Made by a program: the position numbers and the translations under genes. A stretch of DNA of 64,000 bases, taken from NCBI GenBank assembly GCA_025506515.1, contig CM046442.1, positions 109,483,706 to 109,547,705 of the forward strand, given 5' to 3'. Position 1 is the stretch's first letter; every line of letters begins with the position of its first letter. The notes beneath the pieces were generated by a model. That model did not search any database. It saw nothing but the letters and a program-made list of their open reading frames with translations, and had not been told where the DNA came from. Shown piece after piece: positions 22,081 through 32,478 of the stretch. The DNA comes from Flaveria trinervia (lineage: Eukaryota; Streptophyta; Magnoliopsida; Asterales; Asteraceae).

Positions 22081-23304
22081 ACTAGGTTAGTATCCGTGTA
22101 TTACACGGGTTAAATAAATAAAATATTTAATAATTAATAATAAATATTTATTAATTATAAAACCATGTTTGAAGATGAAATATGATTATAATTGATATGA
22201 ATTTCAAGTAAATAAACAATAAATAAGTTATAGATAGATAGATATATAGATAAATAGATAGTTTAGAAACCCATTTATTAAACGGATTATAGTTAGTAAT
22301 AAACATGAAAAATTACATATAATATTTTAATATAAGATATGTATAAAATTATATATACGTACTTGTTCAAGAGATAAAACAATTATACTATTTTGAACTC
22401 TTTTATCTAAATAGTTTCATTTTAAAATATTTGTTTTAAAATTTCTTGTAAAAATTTATTGTTTATAAAAATCTTGTTTATTAAAAACTCAAGTTTCTAA
22501 TTATTCTGGTTGTTTTAATAAAATTTCTTTTAGAAAATTCCATATTCTTATGACTATTTTAAAAAAGGACTAATTAAAATATTTTTTTCAAAAGGTTCAA
22601 TGTTTTAGAAAAAATATGAATTTAATTTTCTTAATAAAAATTATTTTTAAAAATATAGTTTGATTTAAAAAATACTCTTTTAGAGGAAAAGTAAAGTGAG
22701 GGTTGTTAGAAGAATGACAAGTGTCAAAAATATTGTTTAATAAGATGACAAGTGGTAAAAGAAACCAAAGATTGTTTAATAAGATGACAAGTGATAAAGA
22801 AATATTCTTTTATTAGTATCTTCTTATTATAATAAAAGACTAACTAAATATGACATATGACATAAAATATTAACTAAAGATGTCACATGACAACACCACA
22901 TTCACTTTAAAAAGAAATTTCATTTATCTCTCCTATTAAATGACTCAATTAATTATTAATTATAGTATTTAATTCTATTTTTGTTATAATCTATTTTTAA
23001 AAAGATTAAGAAATAGATCTTTTTATTAATGTTTATTTCTAGATAAACAAATTTTTATAAAAAGTAAATTTCTAGAAACTACATCATACTTTTTTTAAAA
23101 CATGAAATATTTTAAAATTGACATTTTTAATATGTTTTGTTTTGAAACGAAATGTTTGATTTATATTTTAGAAAAAATAAAGAAAGTATAAAAACAATTT
23201 TTTAAAAAGTTGATATTATTATTTTATTAGTTATAGTACTTACTCATATATAATTTAATATTTTATTTATTCCACGTGTAATATATGGATTCACTAAAGC
23301 TAGT
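22081..23304. repeat. tail-to-tail AT-rich transposon relics (inverted repeat)
   Basis: The left end ACTAGGTTAGTATCCGTGTA (then TTACACGGG..AAATAAATAAAATATT) recurs in inverted form at the right end: the reverse complement of 23255-23304 reads ACTAG.TTTAGTGAATCC.ATATTACACGTGG..AATAAATAAAATATT. Around 22815-22840 the sequence turns from one arm to the other (TTATTATAATAA). This fits either two copies of one non-autonomous element in opposite orientation or a long fold-back element. A GATA microsatellite run lies at 22225-22262. No transposase is present. Related sequence occurs at 59090-60790. Confidence 0.7.
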
Positions 23305-23533
23305 TTAGAGATATAGATGTACTTTTTGAGCTACTTTGTTGTGTTATTTTTTCTTCCACTGATTTAAAAAAATCCTAAATCCTGGTAATAATAATAACAA
23401 TTATAATAATAAATTTAACTCTATATGGAAATTTGTTTTTACCAAATGTTTTTATTAACAAGTAAAAAATTAAAACAATGTTTAGTATGAAAGAATGATG
23501 TGTGAAATAAATGAATCTTTATGAGTAAATAAA
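23305..23533. other. AT-rich DNA flanking gypsy II
   Basis: Low-complexity A/T-rich sequence without genes. Its last five bases (ATAAA, 23529-23533) are the left copy of the gypsy II target duplication. Confidence 0.6.
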
Positions 23534-24375
23534 TGTAAGGCCCCGTTCCCGGAGACCTCACAATTCGTCATTCACAACATTAAATACATTAAACATTAAA
23601 AATTTACGAACTTAAGCAGCAAAATTATTTTAACAAAAGTCATTCATTTCATTAAAATACTGTTGTTGAGAAATACACTATTCTTTAACCGATTACAAAA
23701 GAATTGCTTAATTGCATTACAAAACAAAAGCAATAACAATCATGAATGGATGTTAGTCTTTCCCCGCCGAGTAGCTTCACCCTCATGTCATCCTCAGCAA
23801 TAATTACCCGCCAACTAAAAATGTATAAATGTCAGCGTTGCTGAGTGAGCTCTAGTTTTAAAAGTAATAAAATACTTTTTGTAAAGTATAGATATGAAAA
23901 TACTCTTTCTATGAAAATTCATCTCTTTATACGTGAGCACGCATTAACTATACAATCGGGTAATGCTTCTCCTCTTTACTGTATGCCTTGTTTATTCTAT
24001 ACTCTTTTATATTTATCTTTCACTGTCTATATGGACCAATGAGTAATACCCTAAACTATGTGCGCGGGGGAAATGGTGTTAGGCCCTCTATTCCTACAAG
24101 GGGCTCTACATACTGTATACAAGGTTGGCCCAGACACCTAGGGTACGCTGCAAAGGTCAGCCAATCTCAATTGACCGGCCCCATGTGCATCATAGGGTAG
24201 CTAACCCGCATCACAGTTGAGCTAACGAACTCATGGTCGTGCACCTCCTATATGCTTGCAAGACTTGTTAACATTTTAAATTAGGTTCCACTTCTCTTCT
24301 TCGTTGTTCTTTCACTTTATTATTAGTAATACTTTACGTCACGATAATAAACACACCACGTAAAGTCACATACTA

Positions 24376-24419
<44 letters not shown>

Positions 24420-25522
24420 GAACAATCGTGAGGCAATCATAATAATGCATGAAACCCAACATTAAAAGCCCTAGTCAAATCCTCGGTCAAAACCCTAAAA
24501 GCATAGACTCCTAAAAATTCTGTAATAAATTCTAAGTGTTTAGGCGCATGGACACTATTTGGGCGCATGAGCCCTGTTTGGGCGTTTCATCACTATGTAG
24601 GCGCATCAGCCCACACTTAACCGTTTTAACACTTAGGCGCATGAACTATTCAGGCGCATGGACACTATTCAGGCGCATGGACACTATTCAGGCATATGGT
24701 CCATCAAACGCATGGACACTTAGGCGCATGGGTTATTCGGGCGTATGGAAACTATTTGGGCGCATGGACCTACACTTAGTCGTCCGACTAATATTCTAGG
24801 CGCATGAGGGCACTGTTCAGGCGCACAAGTTACACATCAACATTTCTAAGGCATTTCCAAGCGCATGGGCCTTAATTAGGCGCATGAACCTTCTGTTCAG
24901 AATATTTCTAGGATATTTCCGAACCCAAACATCAAGCCTAATTGTTCTAAGTTTATCAAGACTATTCTAAGCATGAACAACTTATAATCATCTAATAAAC
25001 ATCATCAACATGTATAATACATACCGGTATACATACATAATCATAGTAAAAATCGTTTTAAATACATTTTTAGCCCTAAAGAGTTTAAAACAAGTAAAAT
25101 AGGGGTCTAGAAACTCACCTGGTGCAACTTTGGGTGTATCTTCCTTCTAACCCATATGCAAATGAGTTCAAACACCTAGAACACACCAAATACACACACA
25201 CGAACACACATACAAACATATAAGCACATAAGCATATAACCAAGACAAAACCCGTCATAAACACTTAAAAACCTCGAATTCTTGCCTTGAATTCAATCCT
25301 CTTCTTCTTCAAACCCGAAGTTTGTGCTCTCACTCTCTCTAAAACCGAGTGAAAAGGTGATTTGAAGAGAGGGTGGGCGGCCATGCCCACCTTTACACTA
25401 ACTTTTGTACTTTTGTCCCCTTTTTACATTTTAACCCCTCAACTTGGGTTTATTGATGTTTTCTTCCTTATTCTTCATTTCTTATTTTTCTTTTCCTTTT
25501 TAAAGAATAACCGGGTGTTACA
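23534..25522 (-). repeat. gypsy II 3' LTR
   Basis: 1989 bp with ends TG/CA. It contains an (ATT/TAA) microsatellite at 24380-24417, much longer than in the other LTR, and an array of GGCGCATGG motifs at 24540-24900. The open frames here (for example 24536-24799) are by-products of the array. Confidence 0.93.
24540..24900. repeat. degenerate GGCGCATGG array in gypsy II 3' LTR
   Basis: Roughly a dozen and a half copies of TAGGCGCATGGACACTATTC-like units, about 18-25 bp apart, some with GGCGTATGG. The array is also present in the other LTR at 31503-31850. Confidence 0.8.
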
Positions 25523-25540
25523 AGTCCACCCCCCTTAAAT
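25523..25540 (-). promoter_or_regulatory. gypsy II polypurine tract
   Basis: On the minus strand AAGGGGGGTGGACT directly precedes the 3' LTR. This is the plus-strand primer site. Confidence 0.85.
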
Positions 25541-25560
25541 AGGTTTCGTCCCCGAAACCT
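25541..25560 (-). other. post-stop hairpin of gypsy II
   Basis: On the minus strand the pol stop (25564-25562) is followed one base later by a perfect 8-bp stem with loop GGGA (AGGTTTCG / CGAAACCT), then the PPT. Compared with gypsy I the loop-closing pair is G-C instead of A-T. Confidence 0.85.
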
Positions 25561-25561
25561 A

Positions 25562-26040
25562 TTATTCCTCAAACAGACGAGGGTAATGCTGCCTCATCTC
25601 CTCCTCAGTCTCCCATGTAGATTTGGATCCCTTCCTGTGCTTCCACTATACACGCACAAGAGGAATCACTTTATTCCTCAATATCTTCTCTTTACGATCG
25701 ATGATTGCCACTGGTTACTCCACATAATTGAGCCTTTCGTCTACCTTGATATCCTCCAGTGGAACATTCATGTCTTCATCAGCTAAGCACTTTCTCAGAT
25801 GAGATACATGGAACGTCGGGTGAATCCCACTTAACTCATCTGGTAACTCTAATCTATAGGCCACATCTCCTACTCGAGTGATGATTCGGAAAGGGCCTAT
25901 ATACCTTGGGCTCAACTTACCCCGTTTCCTGAATCGGATAATCCCCTTCCAAGGTGAGACCTTCAACATAACCCGGTCACCCACCTGGAATTCAATCGGT
26001 CTGCGTCCTTTATCAGCACACAACTTTTGTCTATCTTTGG
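25562..26040 (-). pseudogene. gypsy II integrase C-terminus and chromodomain, broken
   Basis: The open piece 26023-25715 contains PIEFQVGDRVMLKVSPWKGI, YIGPFRIITRVG and HPTFHVSHLRKCL, the C-terminal DNA-binding part of chromovirus integrase. It runs to 'DERLNYVE', where TAA replaces a Gln codon. The chromodomain then continues with a second Gln-to-stop change (TAG at about 25650) and ends with WETEEEMRQHYPRLFEE and TAA at 25562. Confidence 0.88.
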
Positions 26041-26922
26041 CTGCTTCATGAAGGGTTTAATCTTCTCAAGCTTCTCAGTCGTAGCCTCGATTACTTCAAC
26101 GCTCCCCAATTCCTTCTGACCAATATCACCCCAACAAACGGGTGTTCTGCATCTCCTACCGTATAGCATCTCATAGGGTGGCATACCAATGCTAGCATGA
26201 TAGCTGTTATTGTATGAGAATTCAGCTAACGGTAGGCGGCCATCCCAACTTCCCCCAAAATCAATCACACATGCCCGAAGCATGTCTTCCAACGTCTGAA
26301 TGGTCCTTTCTGACTGACCATTAGTTTGGGGATGATAAGTCGTACTAATATGTAACCTCGTCCCCATAGCGTCATGGAATTTCTTACAAAATTTAGATGT
26401 AAACCGGGTGTCACGATCAGATATAATAGACACCGGCACACCATGACGAGTTACAATTTCCTGATGAACAGATCAGCCAACCTCTCAGATGAATATGTCT
26501 TGTGGATCGGTAGGAAGTGAGCACTCTTCGTCAAACGGTCCACAATCACCATATAGCATCATACCCTTCGGAGTACGCGACAACTTCGTGATGAAATCCA
26601 CGGTGATATGCTCCCACTTCCATTCCGGTATATCCAAAGGTTGAATCTTCATGTACGGCTTTTGGTGCTCCACCTTTACTTGTAAGAAAGTAAGGCACTT
26701 ACTCACATACTCCACCACATCGCGCTTCATACCCGGCCACCAATAATCTCCCTTCATATCTTGATACATTTTCGTGGCACCAGGATGAATGGAGTATCGA
26801 GTCTTGTGAGCTTCATCCATAATCTTCGCACGTAGATCCTCAAAACGAGGAATCCACACCCGTCCAAATCGGGTTTTATCACCAAGGGTGTTTTCGCCCA
26901 ATTCCCCAACCAGACCTCTCAT
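26041..26922 (-). pseudogene. gypsy II integrase, zinc-binding and core parts
   Basis: The piece 26922-26485 has the H-H-C-C zinc region (HPGATKMYQDMKGDYWWPGMKRDVVEYVSKCLTF), with the last Cys lost to Phe, and the first core Asp (VDFITKL). The piece 26439-25963 has SDRDTRFTSKFC (second Asp), TNGQSERTIQ (Glu) and GRRCRTPVCWGDIG. A frameshift near 26465-26560 separates them. Confidence 0.9.
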
Positions 26923-26999
26923 TCTTTTCGAGTTAAGATGATTTTTTGCAATGCCTCATCTTGAAACTCTTTAACTTGCTTCATCACATCAGAGGTCAT

Positions 27000-27508
27000 G
27001 ATTAGTGATAAGCTATCACCCGAATCGGCTCGGGCCTCTCTTTCCGACTAAGGGCATCAGCCACTACGTTAGCCTTGCCCGGATGGTAATAGATCTCACA
27101 ATCATAGTCCTTTATAAGCTCCAACCATCGTCTCTGTCTCATGTTCAGATCTTTTGCTCGAAGAAGTACTTCAAGCTCTTGTGGTCAGTGAAAATGGTGC
27201 ACTTTGTCCCGTAAAGGTAGTGCCTTCAAATCTTTAGTGCAAAGACCACAACTGCTAGCTCCAAGTCATGAGTAGGGTAATTGACCTCATGAACTTTCAA
27301 CTGTCGGACGCATAGGCTATAACCTTCCCTCTCTGCATTAACACGCACCCCAACCCTAAGTAGGAAGCATCAGAATAAACCACCGAATCTTCGCTTCCTT
27401 CGGGCAATGACAAGACAGGAGCTTGAGTCAGTCTTGCCTTCAACTCCTCGAATGCTTTCTCTTGAGCTTGACCCCATACAAACTTCACATCTTTTCAGGT
27501 CAACTTGG
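27000..27508 (-). pseudogene. gypsy II RNase H, broken
   Basis: 27488-27297 reads KFVWGQAQEKAFEELKARL and VVYSDASYLGLGCVLMQRGKVIAYAS, the RNase H start with a catalytic Asp. The later FTDHKSLK block lies near 27200-27150 in another frame after indels near 27295, 27215 and 27155. Confidence 0.87.
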
Positions 27509-28372
27509 TTATTGGAGAAGCGATCTTGGAAAAGTCTTGGATGAATCTTCTGTAGTTGCCCGCCAAACCCAAGAAGCTATGAATCTCGAATGGCATCTTG
27601 GTGACTTCCATTGCATAACCGCCTCCACCTTTGCCGGGTCCACCATGATTCCATCAAGATTCACCACATGACCCAAGAACTGAACTTCGCGCAACCAGAA
27701 CACGCACTTGGAGAATTTGGCATACAACTTCTCCCTTCTTAATGTCTTCAACACCTCCCGAATGTGACTGCCATGCTCTTCTTCGCTCTTCGAGTAGATC
27801 AGGATATCATCAATGAACACAATCATTGATCTATCCAACATCGGCCGGCACACTCGGTTCATCAAATCCATAAAGGCAGTTGGCACATTAGTTAGACCAA
27901 AATACATAACTAGGAACTCGTAGTGTCCATAACACATACGGAACATTGTCGTAGGAATGTCTTGTTCCCTTACCTTTAATTGATGGTAGCCAGATCGTAG
28001 ATCTATCCTCGAGAACCAACTGGCACCTTGGAGCTGGTCGAACAAGTCATCAATCCTTGGTAACGGGTACCGATTCTTCACCGCCAACTTGTTTAGCTCT
28101 CGATAGTCAATGAACATTCGCATACTTCTGTCCTTTTTCTTTACAAACAATACCGGAGCACCCCACGGAGAGGTACTCAGTTGAATGAATCCCTTATCCA
28201 TTAACTCCTGCAATTGCCTTATGAGTTCCTTCATCTTAGTTGGAGCTAATCGATATGGTGCTTTGGCAATGGGTTGAGCACTGGGTATCAAATCAATTTG
28301 GAACTCAATCTCGCGATCCGGTGGCACGCCGGGTAAGTCATCCGAGAATACGTCCGGAAAGTTGCACACCAC
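27509..28372 (-). pseudogene. gypsy II reverse transcriptase
   Basis: A 287-codon open piece holding nearly all of RT: VPPDREIEFQIDLIP, WGAPVLFVKKKDRSMRMFIDYRELN, RIDLRSGYHQLKV and the catalytic FIDD box (27806-27817), then REVQFLGHVV. The active site is intact. It is broken at the C-terminal side by a frameshift near 27600, where the connection domain should begin. It can serve as the reference for the family in this window. Confidence 0.92.
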
Positions 28373-28899
28373 GGGTACCTCAGATAATTACGGTACCGAC
28401 GCATCCACATCTTTACGTAGGCCAAGTAGACACTACATCCACGTTTCATACACTTCCCCGCTACCGCCATCGAAATCACCTTCGGGATCGTAGTAACACG
28501 AACTTCATAAATCGTAACCAAACTCCCATCAAGCGTAACTAATCGAATCATCTTCTTGCGACATATGATATTTGCTTCATAGGTTGCTAGCCAGTCCATC
28601 CCTAGCACTACATCAAATCCACCTAGGGGCATCATATGTAGCCTAGCAGCAATATGGCCTTCTAGTTCTATGGCACAGTCTTCTATCACATCAGTAATTC
28701 TTGTGGACTTGCCAATAGCGGTTTCTACATCAAATTGTTCACTGACATTTCTACTACTAATAGGCAACTTAGCACAGAAAGTAGTGGAAATAAAACTCCT
28801 ACTAGCACCGGAATCAAATAATACAGAGGCACAAGTTTGGTTTACTAGAAACATACCTGACACGATATCGAGATCAGCTCTGGCTTCCTCCCGGGTCAT
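28288..28899 (-). pseudogene. gypsy II protease
   Basis: The open piece carries SVLFDSGASRSFIS (DSG catalytic motif), then DVVLGMDWLATYEANIICRKK, the standard flap and C-terminal blocks of chromovirus protease. A frameshift near 28410-28380 separates it from RT, which reads in another frame from 28372. Confidence 0.9.
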
Positions 28900-30169
28900 A
28901 GTGTAAGCTCTATCACTTGCCCTCTGCCCTCATTCCTCTAGCTTCTTCTTCGCTCCAGAGCTCTCCGCCCTCGGCTTCTTACAGTCTTTGGTCGCGTGGC
29001 CCTCCCCGCCATAGTTATAACACTTCAGCACCCTACAGTCTCTAGCGATGTGGCCAGCTTGCCACACCTGAAGCATACATTCATTCCCATTCTGCACTCA
29101 CCGGTATGCTCCCTTCCACATTTGCCACACTTTTGCGACCCTGATCTTGCCGAAACCCCACGGTCGTCCACCTTCACCTTCTTGTTGTTTGGAGTGAAAC
29201 CACCACGTCCAAACCTCTTCCCATTCCAGTTCTTATCATTTCCACTCGTCTTCTTCACCTCCACCACAGTCTCCTCTCGCTCATCATACAATCTACCCGC
29301 CAAATCCACCACCAATCGAAAGGTACCTGGCTGAGCAGCAATCAGGTGCCTACGAATGTCAGCCGGTAGTCCCTGGATGTACCTCTTGATCTTCCTTGAC
29401 ACCAGTGTAACCTGATCCGACACCAGCCTCGCCATCTCGTTGAATTTAGTGGTGTACTGCTGGTGGGTCATGGTTCCCGCTTCAAGTTACAAGAACTCCC
29501 TCTCAATTTTATCGAGTTCCTTGTGAGGACAGAATTCCTTGATCACCAACTGCTTAAACTCCTTCCATCGTATTCTCCTGATGGCTCTGGCACCCTCAGC
29601 TTGGGCAATATTGTACCACCAACACAGCGCTGAATCAACGAAAGAGTGAGTCGTAAAATTCACCTTTTGGTCCTCGCGGCACTCACTGATCTCCAAGACT
29701 GCCTCCATCTCCCTCACCCAGCGGTAAGCGACAGCAGCATTGCCATTGCCATCAAAATTCGGGGGCTTACACCTTTGGAACGCCCCATAACTGCACCCTC
29801 CAGTCACTACCCCCACTACATCATCCTCCTCCTCATCGAACAACACGGTATTAGGCTCTGGTTGTTCCTCCTCCTATTTACTTCCCTTGCCCGATGATCT
29901 CTTTCTAATCGTCTTCTCCTTCCTCTCCTCGCTTCTCACAGACCTGATGACTTCAGTCACCACAGACGGTAAGACTGTCTTCATGACCTGGTGTACTTCA
30001 TCAGCAATCGCCTCCTTAGCTGAGGCATTCAAGCTAGCATTCTCATTCTCTTCGCTCTAGCCATGAACCTCAGGGTTCTCATGGGTCGTCTCAAGAGCCC
30101 TAGCACTACTCCTAGTCACACGTGGACGACCTCTACCTCTAGGAGTCTTGGAATATTTTGTCCAGCCAT
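28900..30169 (-). pseudogene. gypsy II gag, broken
   Basis: The probable start is ATG at 30169-30167, at the place where gypsy I and III begin. The N-terminal part is disrupted by a frameshift and stops. The piece 29846-29487 holds the capsid-like region (RWVREMEAVLEISECREDQKV, DSALCWWYNIAQAEG), ending at a TAA in place of Gln. The piece 29471-29025 holds KRYIQGLPADIRR and the nucleocapsid with two Cys-rich knuckles (CGKCGREHTGEC, CFRCGK). The CCHC knuckle loses its His/Cys half to a frameshift near 29050. Confidence 0.88.
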
Positions 30170-30500
30170 CCTCTAACACACTATAAGATTCAAACACTAA
30201 CGCAGTCATTCAAGGTAATACTCAGTTTATGTCAAGTATAGTAAGTCCCTAATTATAGTGGCCAGTTGTGATTAGCCACTTACTTTACTCTTCATACCCT
30301 AAGCATTTCCTATCCTGACTTAATCAATATCTAAATCCACTAAGAGCACATAAATCAAATAGCATGCACACATAATACCGGTTAATCATTTAAAGAAAAG
30401 ACATACCTGATGGAACGTAGCTACTCGGGCTGACATCGAGAGTTGTCCCATTTTCAGTTTAGGTTTTAAAAATTTATTTAACCCAATTCTCTTAAACTTT

Positions 30501-30513
30501 GGCTTTGATACCA
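30501..30513 (-). promoter_or_regulatory. gypsy II primer-binding site
   Basis: On the minus strand TGGTATCAAAGCC follows the LTR end after three bases. It is the initiator tRNA-Met type with one G-to-A change. Confidence 0.85.
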
Positions 30514-30516
30514 ACT

Positions 30517-32478
30517 TGTAAGGCCCCGTTCCTGAAGACCTCACAGTTGGTCATTCAAAGCATTAAATACATTAAATATTATAAATTTACGAACTTAAGC
30601 GGCGGAATTATTTTAACAAAAGCCATTCATTTCATTAAAATACTGTTGTTGAGCAATACACTATTGTTTAACCGATTACAAAAGAATTGTTTAATTGCAT
30701 TAGAAAACAACAGCAATAACAATCATGAATGGATGTCAGTCTTTCCCCGCCGAGTAGCTTCACCCTCGTGCCATCCTCAACAATAATTACCTGCCAACTG
30801 AAAATGTATAAAAGTCGGCGTTGCTGAGTGAGCTCTAGTTTTAAAAGTAATAAAATACTTTTTGTAAAGTATACATATGAAAATACTCTTTCTATGTAAT
30901 TTCATCTCTTTATACGTGAGCACGCATTAACTATACAATCAGGTGATGCTTCTCCTCTTTACTATATGCCTTGTTTATTCTTTACTCTTTTATTTTTATC
31001 TTTCACTGTCAATGTGGACCAATGAGCAATACCCTAAACTATGTGCGCGGGGAAAATGGTGTTGGGCCCTATGTTCTTACAAGGGGCTCTACATACTGTA
31101 TACAAGGCTGGCGTAGACACCTAGGGTACGCTGCAAAGGTCCGCCAATCTCAATTTACTGGCCCCGTGTGCATCATAGGGTAGCTAACCCGCATCACAGT
31201 TGAGCTAACGACCTCATGGTCGTGCACCTCCTATATGCTTGCAAGACTTGTTAACATTTTAAATTAGGTTCCTTCTCTTCTTCGTTGTTCTTTCACTTTA
31301 TTATTAGTAATACTTTACGTCACGATAATAAACACACCAAGTAAAGTCATATACTAATAGTAATAAAAATAATAATAATAAAGAACAATCGAGAGGCAAT
31401 CATAATAATGCATGAAACCCAACATTAAAAGCCCTAGTCAAACCCTCGGTCAAAACCCTAAAAGCACAGACTCCCGAAAATTCTGTAATAATTCTAAGTG
31501 TTTAGGCGCATGGACACTATTTGGGCGCATGAGCCTTGTTTGGGTGTTTCATCACTATGCAGGCGCATCAGCCCACACTTAACCGTTTTAACACTTAGGC
31601 GCATGAACTATTCAGGCACATGGACACTATTCAGGCGTATGGTCCATCGGACGCATGGACACTTAGGCGCATAGGCTATTCGGGTGTATGAAAACTATTT
31701 GGGCGCATGGACCTACACTTAGTCGTTCGACTAATATTCTAGGCGCATGAGGGCACTGTTTAGGCGCACGAGTTACACTTAAACATTTCTAAGGCATTTC
31801 CAGACGCATGGGCCTTAATTAGGTGCATGAACCTTCTCTTCAGCATATTTCTAGGATATTTCCGAACCCAAACATCAAGCCTAATTGTTCTAAGCTTATC
31901 CAGACTATTCTAAGCATGAAAAACTTATAATCATCTAAGAAACATTATCAACATGCATAATACATATGGGTATACATACATAATCATAGTAAAAACCGTT
32001 TTAAATACATTTTCAGCCCCAAAGAGTTTAAACAAGTAAAATCAGGGTCTAGAAACTCACCTGGTGCAACTTTGGGTGTATCTTCCTTCAAACCCGTATG
32101 TAAATGAGTTCAAACACCTAGAACACACCAAATACACACACACACGAACACACACACAAACATATAAGTACATAAGCATATAACCAAGACAAAACCCATC
32201 ATAAACACTTAAAAACCTCGAATTCTTACCTTGAATTCAATCATCATCTTCTTCTTCTTCTTCAAACCCGAAAGTTTCTACTCTCACTCTCTCTAAAACC
32301 AAGTGAAAAGGTGATGTGAAGAGAGGATGGGCGGCCATGCCCACCTTTACACTAACTTTTGTACTTTTGTTCTCTTTTTACATTTTTAATCCCTCAACTT
32401 GAATTTATTGATGTTTTCTTCCTTTATTCTTCATTTCTTATTTTTCCTTTCCTTTTTAAAGAATAACCGGGTGTTACA
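30517..32478 (-). repeat. gypsy II 5' LTR
   Basis: 1962 bp, collinear with 23534-25522, with the same ends. The GGCGCATGG array (31503-31850) is retained with point changes, and the TAA microsatellite is shorter (31361-31381). Confidence 0.93.

Larger units (their letters stand above)
23534..32478 (-). mobile_element. gypsy II: Ty3/gypsy chromovirus, complete structure, minus strand
   Basis: Both LTRs (23534-25522 and 30517-32478) have the ends TGTAAGGCC...GGGTGTTACA on the + strand. The element is flanked by the 5-bp direct repeat ATAAA (23529-23533 and 32479-32483). PPT, PBS and gag-pol are in the expected order for a plant chromovirus of the Del/Tekay kind, with a C-terminal chromodomain tail. 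A hand comparison of the first ~280 bp of the two LTRs gives about two dozen differences, so the insertion is not recent. Stops and frameshifts make it non-autonomous. Confidence 0.93.

Noticed and set aside
24536..24799. Open frame with a repeated RRMDT.GA-like peptide
   Set aside because: It is the translation of the GGCGCATGG array in the gypsy II LTR. The frame is not kept in the sister LTR, so it is not a repeat protein.
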